From assembly GCF_901709675.1 (NCBI RefSeq), contig NC_051091.1, positions 12,808,967 to 12,872,966 of the forward strand: a stretch of DNA of 64,000 nt. The letters run 5' to 3'. The notes beneath the pieces are model-generated. The model ran no database searches. It was not told the origin of the DNA and saw only the letters and a program-made list of their open reading frames with translations. Positions 42,104 to 53,189 of this stretch are shown here, piece by piece. The position numbers and the translations under genes are program-made. Numbering within the stretch: position 1 is the first letter of the stretch; each line of letters opens with the position of its first letter. Source of the stretch: Syngnathus acus (taxonomy: Eukaryota; Chordata; Actinopteri; Syngnathiformes; Syngnathidae).

Positions 42104-42564
42104 GTTTTGTGCATGTCTGATATGGCAGATTAACCAATAAAATTTTTAACCTTGTGCCAATGGCTTGAAAACTTTACCAATGTAGATTTTACCTTGTGCC
42201 AAATGAAGTAACAAAAACCCTCTTGTTAAAAAATGCTACATTAAAAAAAAAATTGTTTCACAAGGTTCATAATAATTTTTTGGGAAATTTCCTAATGCAT
42301 TCACTCGAGAATTAATTGTTCAATTCCAATATGAAGTTCAATATTTACATTGATAACGTTTTCAAGCCAATCAGATGAAGCATCATGAAAAAATAAACAC
42401 AAAATAAAAACGGGGGGGTGAACTGAAGAAATCATCCCATTCCCTGCCTTGCTGCCTTTCTAAAAATGCACCCAGCATTTTCAACAATCATATTTGTATC
42501 ATCCCATATTGTATTATTTCACATTTTGTGAAACAAATCAGGGGTGAATAGTTTGTTTACATAC

Positions 42565-42742
42565 CTGATATGAAGTCCTCATTGCATATCCTTGTGTAAA
42601 TCGTAGGTTTCCATCGTTCACGACGAATATCCGCGATCCATTTATCACGTTTTTTCATGTTCGCCGGAAATCTATAGAAGCTAAGATTTGGTTTATCGCC
42701 TCGTCTATTGCTACATCCAACAGCACAGCAGGTATCCGGCAT
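42565..42742 (-). CDS. THAP-domain first exon
   Basis: ATG at 42742 opens MPDTCCAVGCSNRRGDKPNL, then LSFYRFP, RDKWIADIRRERW and RICNEDFIS, ending at donor gtatgt after the first base of the next codon. This is the C2CH THAP zinc-finger pattern (C-x4-C ... C-x2-H) used for DNA binding, but the last ligand is Asp instead of His (CNEDF). The exon may be decayed. It would be the DNA-binding part of a transposase. Confidence 0.8.
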
Positions 42743-43353
42743 TTTTAAGCTCAAATAGCAGCAGATATAACAAGAAAGCGTGTGTGAGTCGTTGACCGGC
42801 ACTGAAAAGTTGACCGCCAAGATGGCCGCCAAGCTAATGTGGGTAGCTTGATGACGTCAGCTGCAAAGCCTCTATAGGGTATAGGCACACGTTTGGTCGT
42901 AAGGATGTGAGAGCAGGTGTGTGTAGAATACATGCGTGAGACTTTCGGTGTGTGAATGTGATTCTTGTGTGTGATTATTGTATGAAGCGTGTGAAGGGTG
43001 TGTGTGTGTGTGTGTGGTGTGTGTGTGTGTGTGGTTCTGCAACAGACAGAAATACAGCTCGTAAGTCAACGCTCAACTTCTGACACATTACATAACTAAC
43101 TGCGCATAACGGTTCAGGTATACTAAATAACCATAAATGAAATACTCTCGGCAACACACCAAACATAAGTCATCGAGACAACAAAATACATTTGCAGGCG
43201 ACCGTTAGTTGCCGTGCCGCTGCGTAACGGCTACTCGTACGATGTGAGGCAAACGTAAAGGAGCGCGCTGAAGCTATCAATAAAACGGCGCACACATGAA
43301 ACAAACCGCGATCAGACAAACGACAGTAGACAGTAGTAACAATGAAATGTATA

Positions 43354-43718
43354 TACGGCTCGGTAGCGCACTGGTTAGCACGTCCGCCTCACAGCGAGGA
43401 GGGTGCCGGGTCGATTCCACCTCCGACCCTCCCTGTGTGGAGTTTGCATGTTCTCCCCGTGCCTGCGTGGATTTTCTCCGGGCACTCTGGTTTCCTCCCA
43501 CATCCCAAAAGCATGCTTGGTAGGCCAATTGAGCACTCCAAATTGCCCCTAGGTGTGAGTGCGAGTGCGGATGGTTGTTCATCTCTGTATGCCTTGCCAT
43601 CGGCTGCCAACCGGTTCAGGGTGTCCCACGCCTACTGCCCGAAGACTGCTGGGATAGGCTCCAGCACGCCCGCGACCCCCGTGGGGACAAGCGGAATCGA
43701 AAATTGATGGATGGATGT
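43354..43718 (+). mobile_element. tRNA-derived SINE, family 2, copy 1
   Basis: It has a tRNA-like head (tagcgcactggttagcacg as A-box; ggtcgattcc as B-box), a conserved body (gtgtggagtttgcatgttc, ctgggataggctccagc) and an ATGG-repeat tail. A second copy is at 59580-59942. Confidence 0.88.
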
Positions 43719-43910
43719 ATATAGTCACTTTGTGTCAAAGACGCACACGATCACAGCAACATACTCAGTCGATACCAGCAACCTTTAACTTACCGCTGCG
43801 CACAAGCTCCAACAATCGCGAAAAGCTGAGGTAACTCACACGAGATTTAAGGCGTGGTGACATAACTTTCCAACATTTTAACATCAACAAAGGAACCTTT
43901 CTAACAGCTA

Positions 43911-44599
43911 CAGTCAAACCTCGGTTTTCGACCACAATCCGTTCCAGAAGGCGGTTTGAGAAGTGAATCGGTCGAATTCCGAATCTATTTTTCCCATTAC
44001 AAATAATGGGAAAAAATGTAATCCGTTCCAAGACACAAAAAACCCCGCCTTTTTTAAGCATTTTTTCATTTGTGCATTTTTGTCCGATCGCGCAACTGTA
44101 GCGCACCGCCGAACGTGCAACCGTAGCGCGCCGCCGACCGCGCAACTGCACCGCGCTGGTCGCATTATTGTGACAGAGCCGTCGTTGAAATTTAGAAAAT
44201 ATTTTCAAAGTCCTGATGTACTTTCCAAAATTTAAGTGGACCTCAGTGCGCAGGGAGCTTAATTTTGTCCGATCGTGCAACCGCAGCGCGCCGGGCGCTC
44301 ACTGTCGCATTGCTTTAAGAGCGTCTTTTTGTTTTAGGATGGCTTTACTGCTCCCACTTGCTTTCTTTGGAGGCATGATTAGGGGTTAATAGAATCCTCA
44401 AGGTAACGAAAATACCATAACGAACGGAGTCAGTCAGCATCCGGGCTGCGCGGTCGGGTTTTCTCGGGTCCTTTCGGCTCATCTCGCGAGGTTCGACCTC
44501 CGAAGTTTGTTCGACAACTGAAGCAAAACAATCTCAAATTTTTCATTCAAATTCCGATTTGTTTGAGAACCGGGACGTTCGAAAACCAAGGTTTGACTG
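43911..44599. mobile_element. Tigger/pogo-like MITE, copy 2
   Basis: It has cagtcaaacctcg and caaggtttgactg ends with TA on both sides (43909-43910, 44600-44601). It is 689 bp and has the same internal sequence as 16771-17447 in inverse orientation. Confidence 0.88.
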
Positions 44600-44635
44600 T
44601 ATTTTTATTTTTATTTTTTGTGACAGGGGTTCGCT

Positions 44636-46045
44636 TTCAAAGTCAAAGTCTGCTTTATTGTCAACCTCTTCACATGCCAAGACACACAAAGAAATCGAAA
44701 TTACGTTTCCACTATCCCACGGTGACAAGACATAGTACACAACATAGTACATACAAGCAAACAACACAAAATAAAAACAAGAAGGCACAAACAATGAATA
44801 ATAAGAGCGATGAATAAATAATAAATAAACAAATAACACAATAAATAAATAAATAAATAAGAGGAGCAAAACGGAGCAAGTGTGCATACAGCAGACAGTC
44901 AGAATATAGCGCAAAAGTACAGGACGCTACGCAGAAGGGGGGAGAGAGTTCAGGATCCTAACAGCCTGGAGTACGAAGCTGTTGGTGAGTCTGGTGGTGC
45001 GGGAGCGCAGGCTCCTGTACCTCTTCCCAGAGGGCAGAAGATCGAACAAAGAGTGAGCGGGGTGACTCACATCACTCACAATCGTGGTCGCCTTGCGGGT
45101 GAGATGGGAGGTGTAAATGTCCTTCAAGGAGGGGAGTGAAGCACCAATAATCTTACCAGCCGTGTTCACTATGCGCTGGAGGGCCTTCATGTTGTAGTCA
45201 GTGCAGCTACCACCCCAAACAGCAATACAACTGGAGAGGACGCTCTCAATGGTGCCACGGTAAAATGTAGTCATGACGGCCGGAGGAGCACACGCTCGCC
45301 TGAGTTTCCGCAGGAAGTACAGGCGGCGCTGGGCCTTCTTCGCCAGTGATGCGGTGTTGGTGGACCAGGAGAGATCCTCACTGATGTGCACCCCCAGGAA
45401 CCTGGTGCTGCTCACTCTCTCCACCACAGCACCGTCGATGGTCAGCGGCAGGTGTCGGGTGTGACGCTTCCGGAAGTCAACAACAATCTCCTTGGTCTTG
45501 TTGACGTTCAGCAGGAGGTTGTTGCCCTTGCACCACGTGGTCAGAAGGTCAACCTCCAACCTGTATTGAGTCTCGTCGCCCTTGGTGATGAGACCCACCA
45601 GAGTCGTGTCGTCAACAAACTTCACCATGCGGTTGGCGCTGTAGGTTGCAGCGCAGTCATGCGTTAGCAGGGTGAAGAGCAGCGGACTGAGCACGCAGCC
45701 TTGGGGGGCCCCCGTGCTCAGCGTGATGCTGGCGGAGATCTTGTCGCCAACACGTACCACCTGAGGTCTCTGACTGAGGAAGTCTAGTAGCCAGTTGCAG
45801 AGGTAGGTACTGAGGCCCAGCTTGGCGAGTTTGCAGATGAGTCGTTGTGGCACAATGGTGTTGAAGGCAGAACTGAAGTCCACAAACAGCAGTTTCACAT
45901 ACGAGTCCCTACTCTCCAGGTGGGTGAGGGCCGAGTGGAGGGCCGAGCAGATGGCATCCTCAGAGGACCGTTTGGCTCGGTACGCAAACTGGAAGGGGTC
46001 TATGGTGGGGGGTAGAATGGAACTGATGTGCTCCATGACTTTCGC
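44636..46045 (-). mobile_element. Rex1-like LINE, 5'-truncated, reverse copy
   Basis: A minus-strand frame (within 44927-46294) covers most of the reverse transcriptase: FQFAYRAKRSSEDAICSAL, VDFSSAFNTIVPQ, GAPQGCVLSPLLFTLLTHDC and VKFVDDTTLVG (VDD in place of the usual ADD), then AVWGGSC and ILNSLPPSA. The 3' UTR ends in aaagtcaaagtc at 44636. It lacks the endonuclease and is a dead insertion. Confidence 0.9.
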
Positions 46046-46200
46046 CTGGGAAGTTAAGTTCAGCATTCGCTTTAAAGATATCTGGCGCCATCTAGCGTTG
46101 TGAATGGGTATAATGCAGGGGTGGGCAAACTTTTTGACTTGCGGGCCGAATTGGGTTCTAGATTTTGACCGGGGGGCCAAACCAGGAGCAGATGGATGTA

Positions 46201-47699
46201 CCGTAATTTTCGGACTATAAGTCGCGTTTTTTTTCATAGTTTGGGTGGGGGGGCGACTTATAATAAGGAGCGACTTATATGTGGTTTTTTTCAAAGATTT
46301 TCAAAAATGTTCCAAAACAAAAAAGAGAAACCGCGATAAACGAACCGCGATGTAGCAAGGGATTACTGTAATTTGAATTTCAAGTGACGCCAGCAGCGCG
46401 ACGCGGCGCGGCGGTTGTTTACATAAAGGACAAAGATTGATCACGGGATGACGAAGATGACGAAGGGCCCCACGTACTACCGGCATCATTAGCGGCTTTG
46501 TTTCTAAGTGACACGGCGGACGAAGAGTTTGAAGGATTTAAGGATTTGGAGTGACACAGAAGGTTTGAAAAACTATGATGGCTTTTACCCACGCCTGGTC
46601 CTACTCGACGGAGCTCTCTTTCACTTCCGTGGATTGAAGTCGGGGGCCGGCGCTCGGCCGGGTGGCTGTCCAGGGATGGTGGATGGGGCTCGGACATGGC
46701 TTTTACGCACGCCCGGTCCTACTCTACCGAGCTGTCTTTCACCTCCGTGGATGGAAGTCGAGGGCCGGCGCTCGGCCGGGTGGCTGTCCGGGGACGGTGG
46801 ATGGGGCTCGGTCATGGCTTTTACGCACGCCCGGTCCTATTCTATGGAGCTCTCTTCCACTTTCGTGGCTGGAAGTCCATGCCGCCACACGCCTGGAAGT
46901 TTGTTTTGTTAAATAAAGAGCCGTTTACCAAACCCACGTCTTTCCTTGAACTTTGTTAACACTACAATATAGTTATATAATAGATCTGTGGAATAACGAC
47001 GAGGCTGACGTCAGGGCGCACGCGCGGCGTTGTTGACGAAGGACGAGGAATTTGATCGATGGATTTAATGATTTAGAGTGCACAGATGGTTTGATAATAC
47101 TATTGCTTATATAATAGTTATTTGATATCTAATTTATATATCGTTATATGGGCCTGTGGAATATTTTGAAGTGCAAGCGCCATCAGCTGCGTGCACCCAT
47201 TGTTGACAAAGGACGATCGATGGATTTAATGATTTGGAGTGACACAGATGGTTTGATAACATTATCGCTTATATAATAGTTATTTGATATATAATTTATA
47301 TATCGTTATATGGGCCTGTGGAATATTTTGAAGTGCAAGCGCCGTCAGCGGCGCGCACGCATTGTTGACAAAGGATGATCGATGGATTTAATGAATTGGA
47401 GTGACACAGATGGTTTTATTAACGTGTTATTTATGTAATAGTTTTTTGAATAACTGAATTTTACGTCAGGGCTGTTCTCAGCTCTTCGTTTGTGTTTATG
47501 TCACGTTAGCATACCTATCGTTTAGCCTGTTGTTGCTCGTTCATGACTGTTCTTGGTGTCGGATTTTGTCGAATAAATTGCCCCCCAAAATGCGACTTAT
47601 ACTCCGGAGCGACTTATATATGTTTTATTTCCCATTTTTGGGCATTTTATGGCTGATGCGACTTGTACTCCGGAGCGACTTATAGTCCAAAAATTACGG
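46201..47699. mobile_element. TA-flanked TIR element (CCGTAATTTTCGG family), copy 2
   Basis: The flanking TA (46199-46200, 47700-47701) is proved by the empty site in hAT copy A (gatggacgtagtgtttg). The 1499-bp interior has: a probable transposase C-terminus (46448-46553, DDEGPHVLPASLAALFLSD and DEEFEGFKDLE-stop); about 2.7 tandem units of ~118 bp starting atggcttttac (46577, 46696, 46814); and about three ~165-bp repeats with gatcgatggatttaatga (about 47050, 47217, 47378). Confidence 0.88.
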
Positions 47700-48117
47700 T
47701 AGTGTTTGTGTGAGTTAATATAAACGACATGTAAAGGTCATTGCATAAAGTTTTTTGGCCTTTAGTAGGTAGCAAAGCATGGATATTAAAAAAAAAAGCT
47801 TTTTGAAAACAAATGCATTTATTAACAGCATTAAAAAAAATATTTCACCAAAAAACTTCTATCAGTGATTCTCATTAAATACGACACTGTTATTATGAAT
47901 AACAGTTTCCATCACTTCAGTGCCTGCAGGTGAGATTTATAAAAGATGTTTATCTTATGAGGCGAAATCACATCAAACGGCAAACATTCTGACCAAATAC
48001 ATCATCTTGAAGAATCAGTGAAAGAATACATCTAAATAAAGTAATAAAGAAATCAAAACGGCAACACGGTGACGGATATCTGAGAAGCAGAGCAGAGCTT
48101 AAACTCACAAACACCTG

Positions 48118-50875
48118 ACTGTCCCATTTAAGATCTTGGAAAGAATGATACACAGCCGCATAGAGCCAGCGGTGGACTCACAACTCCCACGGGAACAAGC
48201 TGGTTTCCGTCGCGGAAGGTCAACAGCAGACCAGATTACCCTACTCTCCCAAGACATCGAGAACAGCTTCCGGGATAAGGAGAAAGCTGGAGTGGTATAC
48301 CTGGACTTAACTGCCGCATATGACACCGTGTGGCACCGGGAACTCCACCTGAAGCTGCTGAGGACCATACCGGACCGGCACATGGTGCAGTTCATTATGG
48401 AGACGCTTTCCAACCGCAGCTTTACTCTCCAAACCAGCAGTGGGCAGTGCAGTAGGCTCCGTAGACTGAGGAGCGGGGTACCGCAAGGGTCAGTTCTCTC
48501 ACCAACACTATTTAACATCTATATATATGACCTACCGGACACAGCATCCAGAAAGTATGGCTATGCAGACGACCTTGCCATCATGCTGAGTCGACCAACG
48601 TGGAAGGCGACGGAAGACGGCCTGAATGAAGACATGCGCACCATAATAATAATAATAATTCATTAAATTTGTATAGCGCTTTTCAAAAACCCAAAGACGC
48701 TTACAGGGAACAAGGCAAAGACATACTACATGAGGGGAGGGGGACGGGGAAGAAACAATCGGATAAAATTAAGAAACCAGTTATGGGTAGGGGAGGTCAT
48801 GAGCTTGGGAGAAGAGGTAAGTTTTTAGACGGGACTTAAATATGGGGAGTGTGGGTGAGTCACAGACAGACTGAGGGAGAGAGTTCCAGAGTCGGGGTGA
48901 TGTGCAGGAGAAGGCTCTGTCACAGAAGGATTTGAGTTTAGATTTTGGGACTGTCAGACGTGAAGTATTGGAGGATCGGAGGGGACGGTTGGGGCAGTAG
49001 GGGACAAGGAGGTCGGATAGGTAAGTGGGAGCCAGGTGGTGAAGGGCTTTGAAGGTGAGGAGGAGTATCTTGAAGATGATACGCTCCTTAATGGGTAGCC
49101 AGTGAAGAGAGTGGAGAACAGGAGTGATGTGTTCACGGGACCGGGTGTGGGTAAGGAGGCGGGCAGCAGAGTTTTGGACTAGTTGAAGTCTATGGAGTGA
49201 GTGAGCAGTGATTCCAGTGAGAAGGGAGTTGCAGTAGTCAAGCCGGGATGAGATGAAGGCATGGATGAGGGATTCAGCGGCAGGGAGAGAGAGGCAGTGC
49301 CGGATTTTGGCGATGCGTCGGAGGTGGAAGTAGGAGGTCTTGACAACTGAGCTAACATGAGGGTGGAAGGACAGTGTGGGGTCAAAAATAACGGCAAGGT
49401 TGCGTGCCAGAGGGGAGGGAGTGATGTTTGAGGAGTCAATAGTGAGTGTGATGGATCCAGTTTTATTAAGGGAGGATTTAGTGCCTATGAGGAGGAGCTC
49501 TGTTTTGTCACTGTTGAGTTTGAGAAAGTTGTGGGTCAGCCATGTTTTTATTGTAGAGATGCAGGTTTCAAAGTGGGTGAGGGAAGGGTTACGGGTTGGT
49601 GTGGTACGTATATCGATCTGGGTGTCATCAGCGTAGCAGTGGAAGTCCAGATTGAGTTTGCGGATGACAGTACCAAGGGGAAAGAGGTAACAGATGAATA
49701 GGAGAGGGCTAAGAACTGAGCCTTGGGGGACCCCTTGTGTAACTGGGGAGAGGATGGATGTGTGACCGGAGAGAGAGATGAACTGGTTTCTGTTGGTGAG
49801 ATAGGAGGTGAGCCAGTCGAGTGCAGTGCCCTCAACACCTAGTTGGCGCAGCCTTTGGAGGAGGATGGAATGGTTCACAGTGTCAAAGGCTGCGCTAAGG
49901 TCAAGTAGTAGTAGGATGTTGAGGGCACCAGAGTCTGCAGAAATGAGGAGATCGTTGGTGACTTTAACTAGAGCTGTTTCGGTGCTGTGAAGTGGGCGGC
50001 ATACCTTCAAAAGTGGCGTCTCCAGCTCAGCGTTGGAAAGACTGTTGGTGGATCATACCATCTCAGCACCAGGGAAGCAAGGAGAGAACTGGCAGTGAGC
50101 ATTGATCCGCCGCCTTGCTGGAACAACGTGGGGAGCCTCTGCTAAGATCTTGCGGATATCAACCCAAGCGCTGGTCTTCTCTGCAGCAGAGTACTGCGCT
50201 CCAGTTTGGAACAGAAGCCCCCATGCCAAAAAGGTGGATGTGGCAATTAACAACGCCCTCCGAACTATAACAGGATGCCTGAAACCCACCCCTGTGTCCC
50301 TCCTGCCTGTCCTTGCGGGAATAGCGCCGACCAACCTTCGGCGAGAGGCTGCCACCCTCGTTCTCGCCAGGAAGGCAAAAAATAACAACTGGCACATCCT
50401 GCACAACACTACAACAACTCCAGCTCCACCAAGCAGACTCAAGGCACGCCACCCCTACAACATGGCAGCACAAGAGATGCTCAATTCCATCCCTGAAGAC
50501 ATCTCCAGAGATGCCTGGCTGGCAGCAGCTTGGAAGCAGGAGTGAGAGGCAGCTGGCCTCTCCCTCATGCACCGTTATGTCTGGGAACCAGGAGACGGCG
50601 CCATAGGAGGAGACGAACTACCTCGCCAGCAGTGGACCACACTGAACCGCTTAAGAACTGGTGTTGGGCGCTTCAACACGTCTATGGGGCAGTGGGGACT
50701 GGCGGACAGTGCGGCATGCGAGTGTGGAGACCCCGAGCAGACAGCCGACCACATCATCAACACCTGCCCCCTATATAGACCACCCTCGGAGGCCGGCCTC
50801 TTCGACCTGGGACCAGAGATGCTGGCGTGGCTCCACGACACCAAGTTGGAGCTCTGATGTTACACGAGAGAGAGA
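48118..50875 (+). pseudogene. non-LTR retrotransposon RT, split by an L2 LINE
   Basis: Plus-strand frames 48136-48642 and 50005-50530 to 50858 belong to one protein: REQAGFRRGRSTADQITLLS, VVYLDLTAAYDTVWHREL, GVPQGSVLSPTLFNIYIYD and YGYADDLAIML, then (after the inner LINE) YLQKWRLQLSVGKT, STQALVFSAAEYCAPVWNRS, GCLKPTPVSLLPVLAGI and, after a stop, ACECGDPEQTADHIINTCPL. It is 5'-truncated. It is inserted in hAT copy B with about 5 bp (acctg) repeated at both sides. Clade not determined. Confidence 0.85.
48643..50004 (-). mobile_element. L2-like LINE, 5'-truncated, innermost insertion
   Basis: A minus-strand frame of 409 codons (48781-50010) reads HSTETALVKVTNDLL, LDLSAAFDTVNHSILLQRL, GVPQGSVLSPLLFICYLFPLG, FHCYADDTQIDI, and the C-terminus SLHWLPIKERIIFKI and LFSQAHDLPYP. 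The 3' UTR has the typical tail with cgctatacaaat (plus: atttgtatagcgc) and an ATA/ATT repeat at 48643-48660. Apart from the missing 5' part, the frame is intact, so it is young. Confidence 0.93.
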
Positions 50876-51929
50876 GACCTGGTGATAGAGGTGAGGAAAC
50901 AGTAAACACTTCCTTAAAGTCGGCCTTAAGAACTTTAAATGTTAAGATTAGTCGCAAACAGGTGAGCATCCTGCATTGTTTGAAAATGAGAATGGTTGCT
51001 AGTTTCAATCCCTGCTATTTGTACAAATTATTTTCAAAATTCTTTTTTACAACAAACTACAGAAACTCCCCTTCATTTTCAGTGGGAACAATGTTGATGG
51101 TCTCCCTTTTCTTGCTAGTGCATCATAGTCTGGAGTAAAATTTGTTGTGGCCGAGGTTTTGGTCCGTTAAGCTAGATCTGTGACGGGGCTTTATTGATGT
51201 TCACATGGCTGAACGTCTGCTCACACACGTCGGTCGAGACAAATTGTCCACTCTTTTTTAAACACTCGGCACTCAGTGTCCGCCTTTCTTTTCCTTGGGC
51301 CACTCATTTTAATGGAAGGATTCCAGGGGAAGGTTTGTGGGTGGCTTTAGCGTAAACCTGTATCTGAAAGCTCAGCGCGCGAATTACGAGAACGCTGACG
51401 TCACAGCCTACACTCGAAATTTGGCACTGATAGAAATAGAGCGCGGAGTGCGCCGGGTCCGTACTACTGAGTACGTACACGCACTTGTGAGTGTGCACTG
51501 AGCTTTCTGACGCGGCGTCCGGGAGTAAATGCGCGGGCGGGCGTTTCCCCATCTACTGGGGAAACGCAGTCATTGCAAGGAAAATGACAAAAAAATAATT
51601 AATAATACAATTTATTCAGGTTTGGCGGGCCGGATTAAACGGCCCCGTGGGCCGGATGTGGCCCGCGGGCCGTAGTATAATTTCAAGATCCCGAATGTAA
51701 GACGACCCCCACTTTTTCAGTCTTATTTCAATGCAAAAAACACCGTCTTATATTCGAGCCAATACGGTATATAGGAATAGGACTTTACGTTTTTCGTTGT
51801 AATATAACTGATTTTAATATAGAGTCTGGTGTAACACTTAACAGATTTCTGTTGGTGGTGTGCCTCGAGATTTTTTCCAATGAAAAGGTGTGCCGCGAAT
51901 GAAAAAGGTTGGGAAACACTGCTGTGTAT

Positions 51930-52590
51930 ATAGGCTATATTATATGTACACTCAAAGTCATATGTGCAGTGTGGAGCCTGCAGTCTATCTGCTGTCATTT
52001 CATGTTCTTTCTGGAATGTTCTGTGCAGACTTAATTGGATCCATATGTATGGCATTTGCAAGCTGAGCCACTATTGGTCATTTACCTGAGTACGAAGCAC
52101 ATGGAAAGTAATTTTCAGTCGCCAGCAAGTGGCAAAATAATAATCTATATTTTTAAGGGTGTTAATTGCACATGAAAAATAATGCAGTTGACAATCTCAT
52201 TCTAGACAAAATATGAACATTGATGAAAATGGCTAAATGAGTAAAGTAGCACTTCAAGTAAGGAGCAGCTTCAGTGTGTTTAGTTGTTTTTAAGTACTAT
52301 TTTAAGTATTGAGCAACATTACTTTAGACATCTCTGCGCAGCTGACGCTTTCCTCCACCCATGCTCGGATGTGACTCTTCACCTCGTGACCCCACTGAGC
52401 AAGTATCCCAAGGCCTTCACCCTCACTATCTCTGCAGCCTCACTCGTTCTACCTCCTTCCGCCTATCTCAGTCATGTTGTCTTGCTTGCGCTCATCTTCA
52501 TTCCTCACCTTTTCAGCGCCGGCCTCCGCCTCTCTAAATGCCCCCCCCCCCCCTTGCCATCTGCTGTCATCACGGTCCCCGGCATTTACA
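51930..52590. other. intergenic sequence, nothing recognised
   Basis: The first half is AT-rich. The second half is C-rich, with a run of C (52540-52553). A 202-codon frame at 52284-52892 runs into the hAT element and is not credible. Confidence 0.4.
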
Positions 52591-52985
52591 TTCTAACCCA
52601 GGGGTGGGCAAACTACGGCCCGCGGGCCACATCCGGCCCACGGGACCGTTTAATCCGGCCCGCCAACCCTGAATTAATTGTATTATTAAACTTTTTTTTG
52701 GGTCATTTTGCCTGCAATGACTGCGTTTCCCCAGTAGATGGGGAACCGCTCGCCTGCGCATTTACTACCGGAAGCTGTGTCAGAAAGCTCGGTGCACACT
52801 CACAAGTGCGTGTACGTACGTACTCAGTAGTACGGACATGGCGCACTCGCGCTCTATTTGTATCAGTCCCGAATTTAGAGCGTGGGCTGTGACGACAGCA
52901 TTCTTGTAATTCGCTCGCTGAGCTTTCAGATACAGTTTTACGCTAAAGCCACCCACAAACCTTCCCCTGGAATCCTTCCATTAAA

Positions 52986-53189
52986 ATGAGTGGCCCGAAG
53001 AAAAGAAGTGAGTGCCGAATGTTAAAAGAGTGGCCAATTTGGCTCGACGTACGCGACGTGACGTTCAGCCACATCAACCCGTCACAGATCGAGGTAAACG
53101 GATCTCTCCTAAGAATTGCCACAACAAATTTTACTCCAGACTATGATGCACTAGCAAAAAAGGGAGACCAACAACACTGTTCCCACTGA
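52986..53189 (+). CDS. fused remnant of a hAT transposase (67 residues)
   Basis: The frame starts MSGPKKRSECRMLKEWPIWL, which matches the first residues of ZBED/GTF2IRD2-like hAT transposases. It then passes straight into SLLRIATTNFTPDYDALAKK and GDQQHCSH-stop, which matches the extreme C-terminus of the same proteins. The whole zinc finger, catalytic core and dimer region are deleted between. The ATG is preceded by ttaaa. It is open in this copy and decayed in copy A. It is probably not functional as a transposase. Confidence 0.75.
   Translation: MSGPKKRSECRMLKEWPIWLDVRDVTFSHINPSQIEVNGSLLRIATTNFTPDYDALAKKGDQQHCSH

Larger units (their letters stand above)
41693..42875. mobile_element. two-gene TIR element with THAP exon, deletion derivative
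   Basis: The inverted ends are atagaggctttgcag and ctgcaaagcctctat. Further in, both sides have ccgccatcttggcgg-like sequence. Two first exons point inward from the two ends: one on plus (41836-42103) and a THAP-domain exon on minus (42565-42742), each ending at a splice donor. The later exons are gone, leaving 460 bp of AT-rich filler. Superfamily not resolved; THAP domains occur in P and Kolobok-type transposases. Confidence 0.7.
46116..51674 (-). mobile_element. hAT deletion derivative, copy B, with insertions
   Basis: The left end caggggtgggcaaac is preceded by gtataatg (46108-46115). The right side ends ggccgta and is followed by gtataatt, so the target duplication is present but the last 15 bp (the right inverted repeat) are missing. 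Its sequence matches copy A in segments 46116-46200, 47701-48117 and 50876-51674. It is split by a TIR element and by a LINE. Confidence 0.88.
41068..51767. mobile_element. TA-flanked TIR element (CCGTATTGGCC family), interrupted
   Basis: The left end ccgtattggcctgaatata and right end tattcgagccaatacgg are imperfect inverted repeats with TA outside. Both inner sides carry ataagacgaccc words. Its own sequence lies at about 41068-41690, scattered parts of 42876-44635, about 46046-46115 and 51675-51767. The rest is nested insertions. The join 46107/51683 reads smoothly as one element once the inner hAT is removed. Confidence 0.75.
39611..51921. mobile_element. outermost hAT element of a five-level nest
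   Basis: The ends cagtgtttcccaacc (39611) and ggttgggaaacactg (ending 51921) are perfect inverted repeats of a common fish hAT type. The flanking octamers ctatatag and ctgtgtat agree at 5 of 8 bases, as for an old duplication. Only about 800 bp is its own sequence (39611-40249, 41048-41067, 51768-51921). The rest is later insertions. Confidence 0.7.

Noticed and set aside
44927-45667. Plus-strand frames overlapping the Rex1-like LINE
   Set aside because: They are antisense shadows of the LINE reverse transcriptase.
46508-46959. 134-codon frame with repeated ARPVLL and GWKS words as a gene
   Set aside because: It arises from the ~118-bp tandem units of a TIR element and is present again in copy 3 with different breaks.
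52284-52892. 202-codon frame crossing 52599
   Set aside because: It runs across the left border of hAT copy C, so it did not exist before the insertion, and shows no domain.
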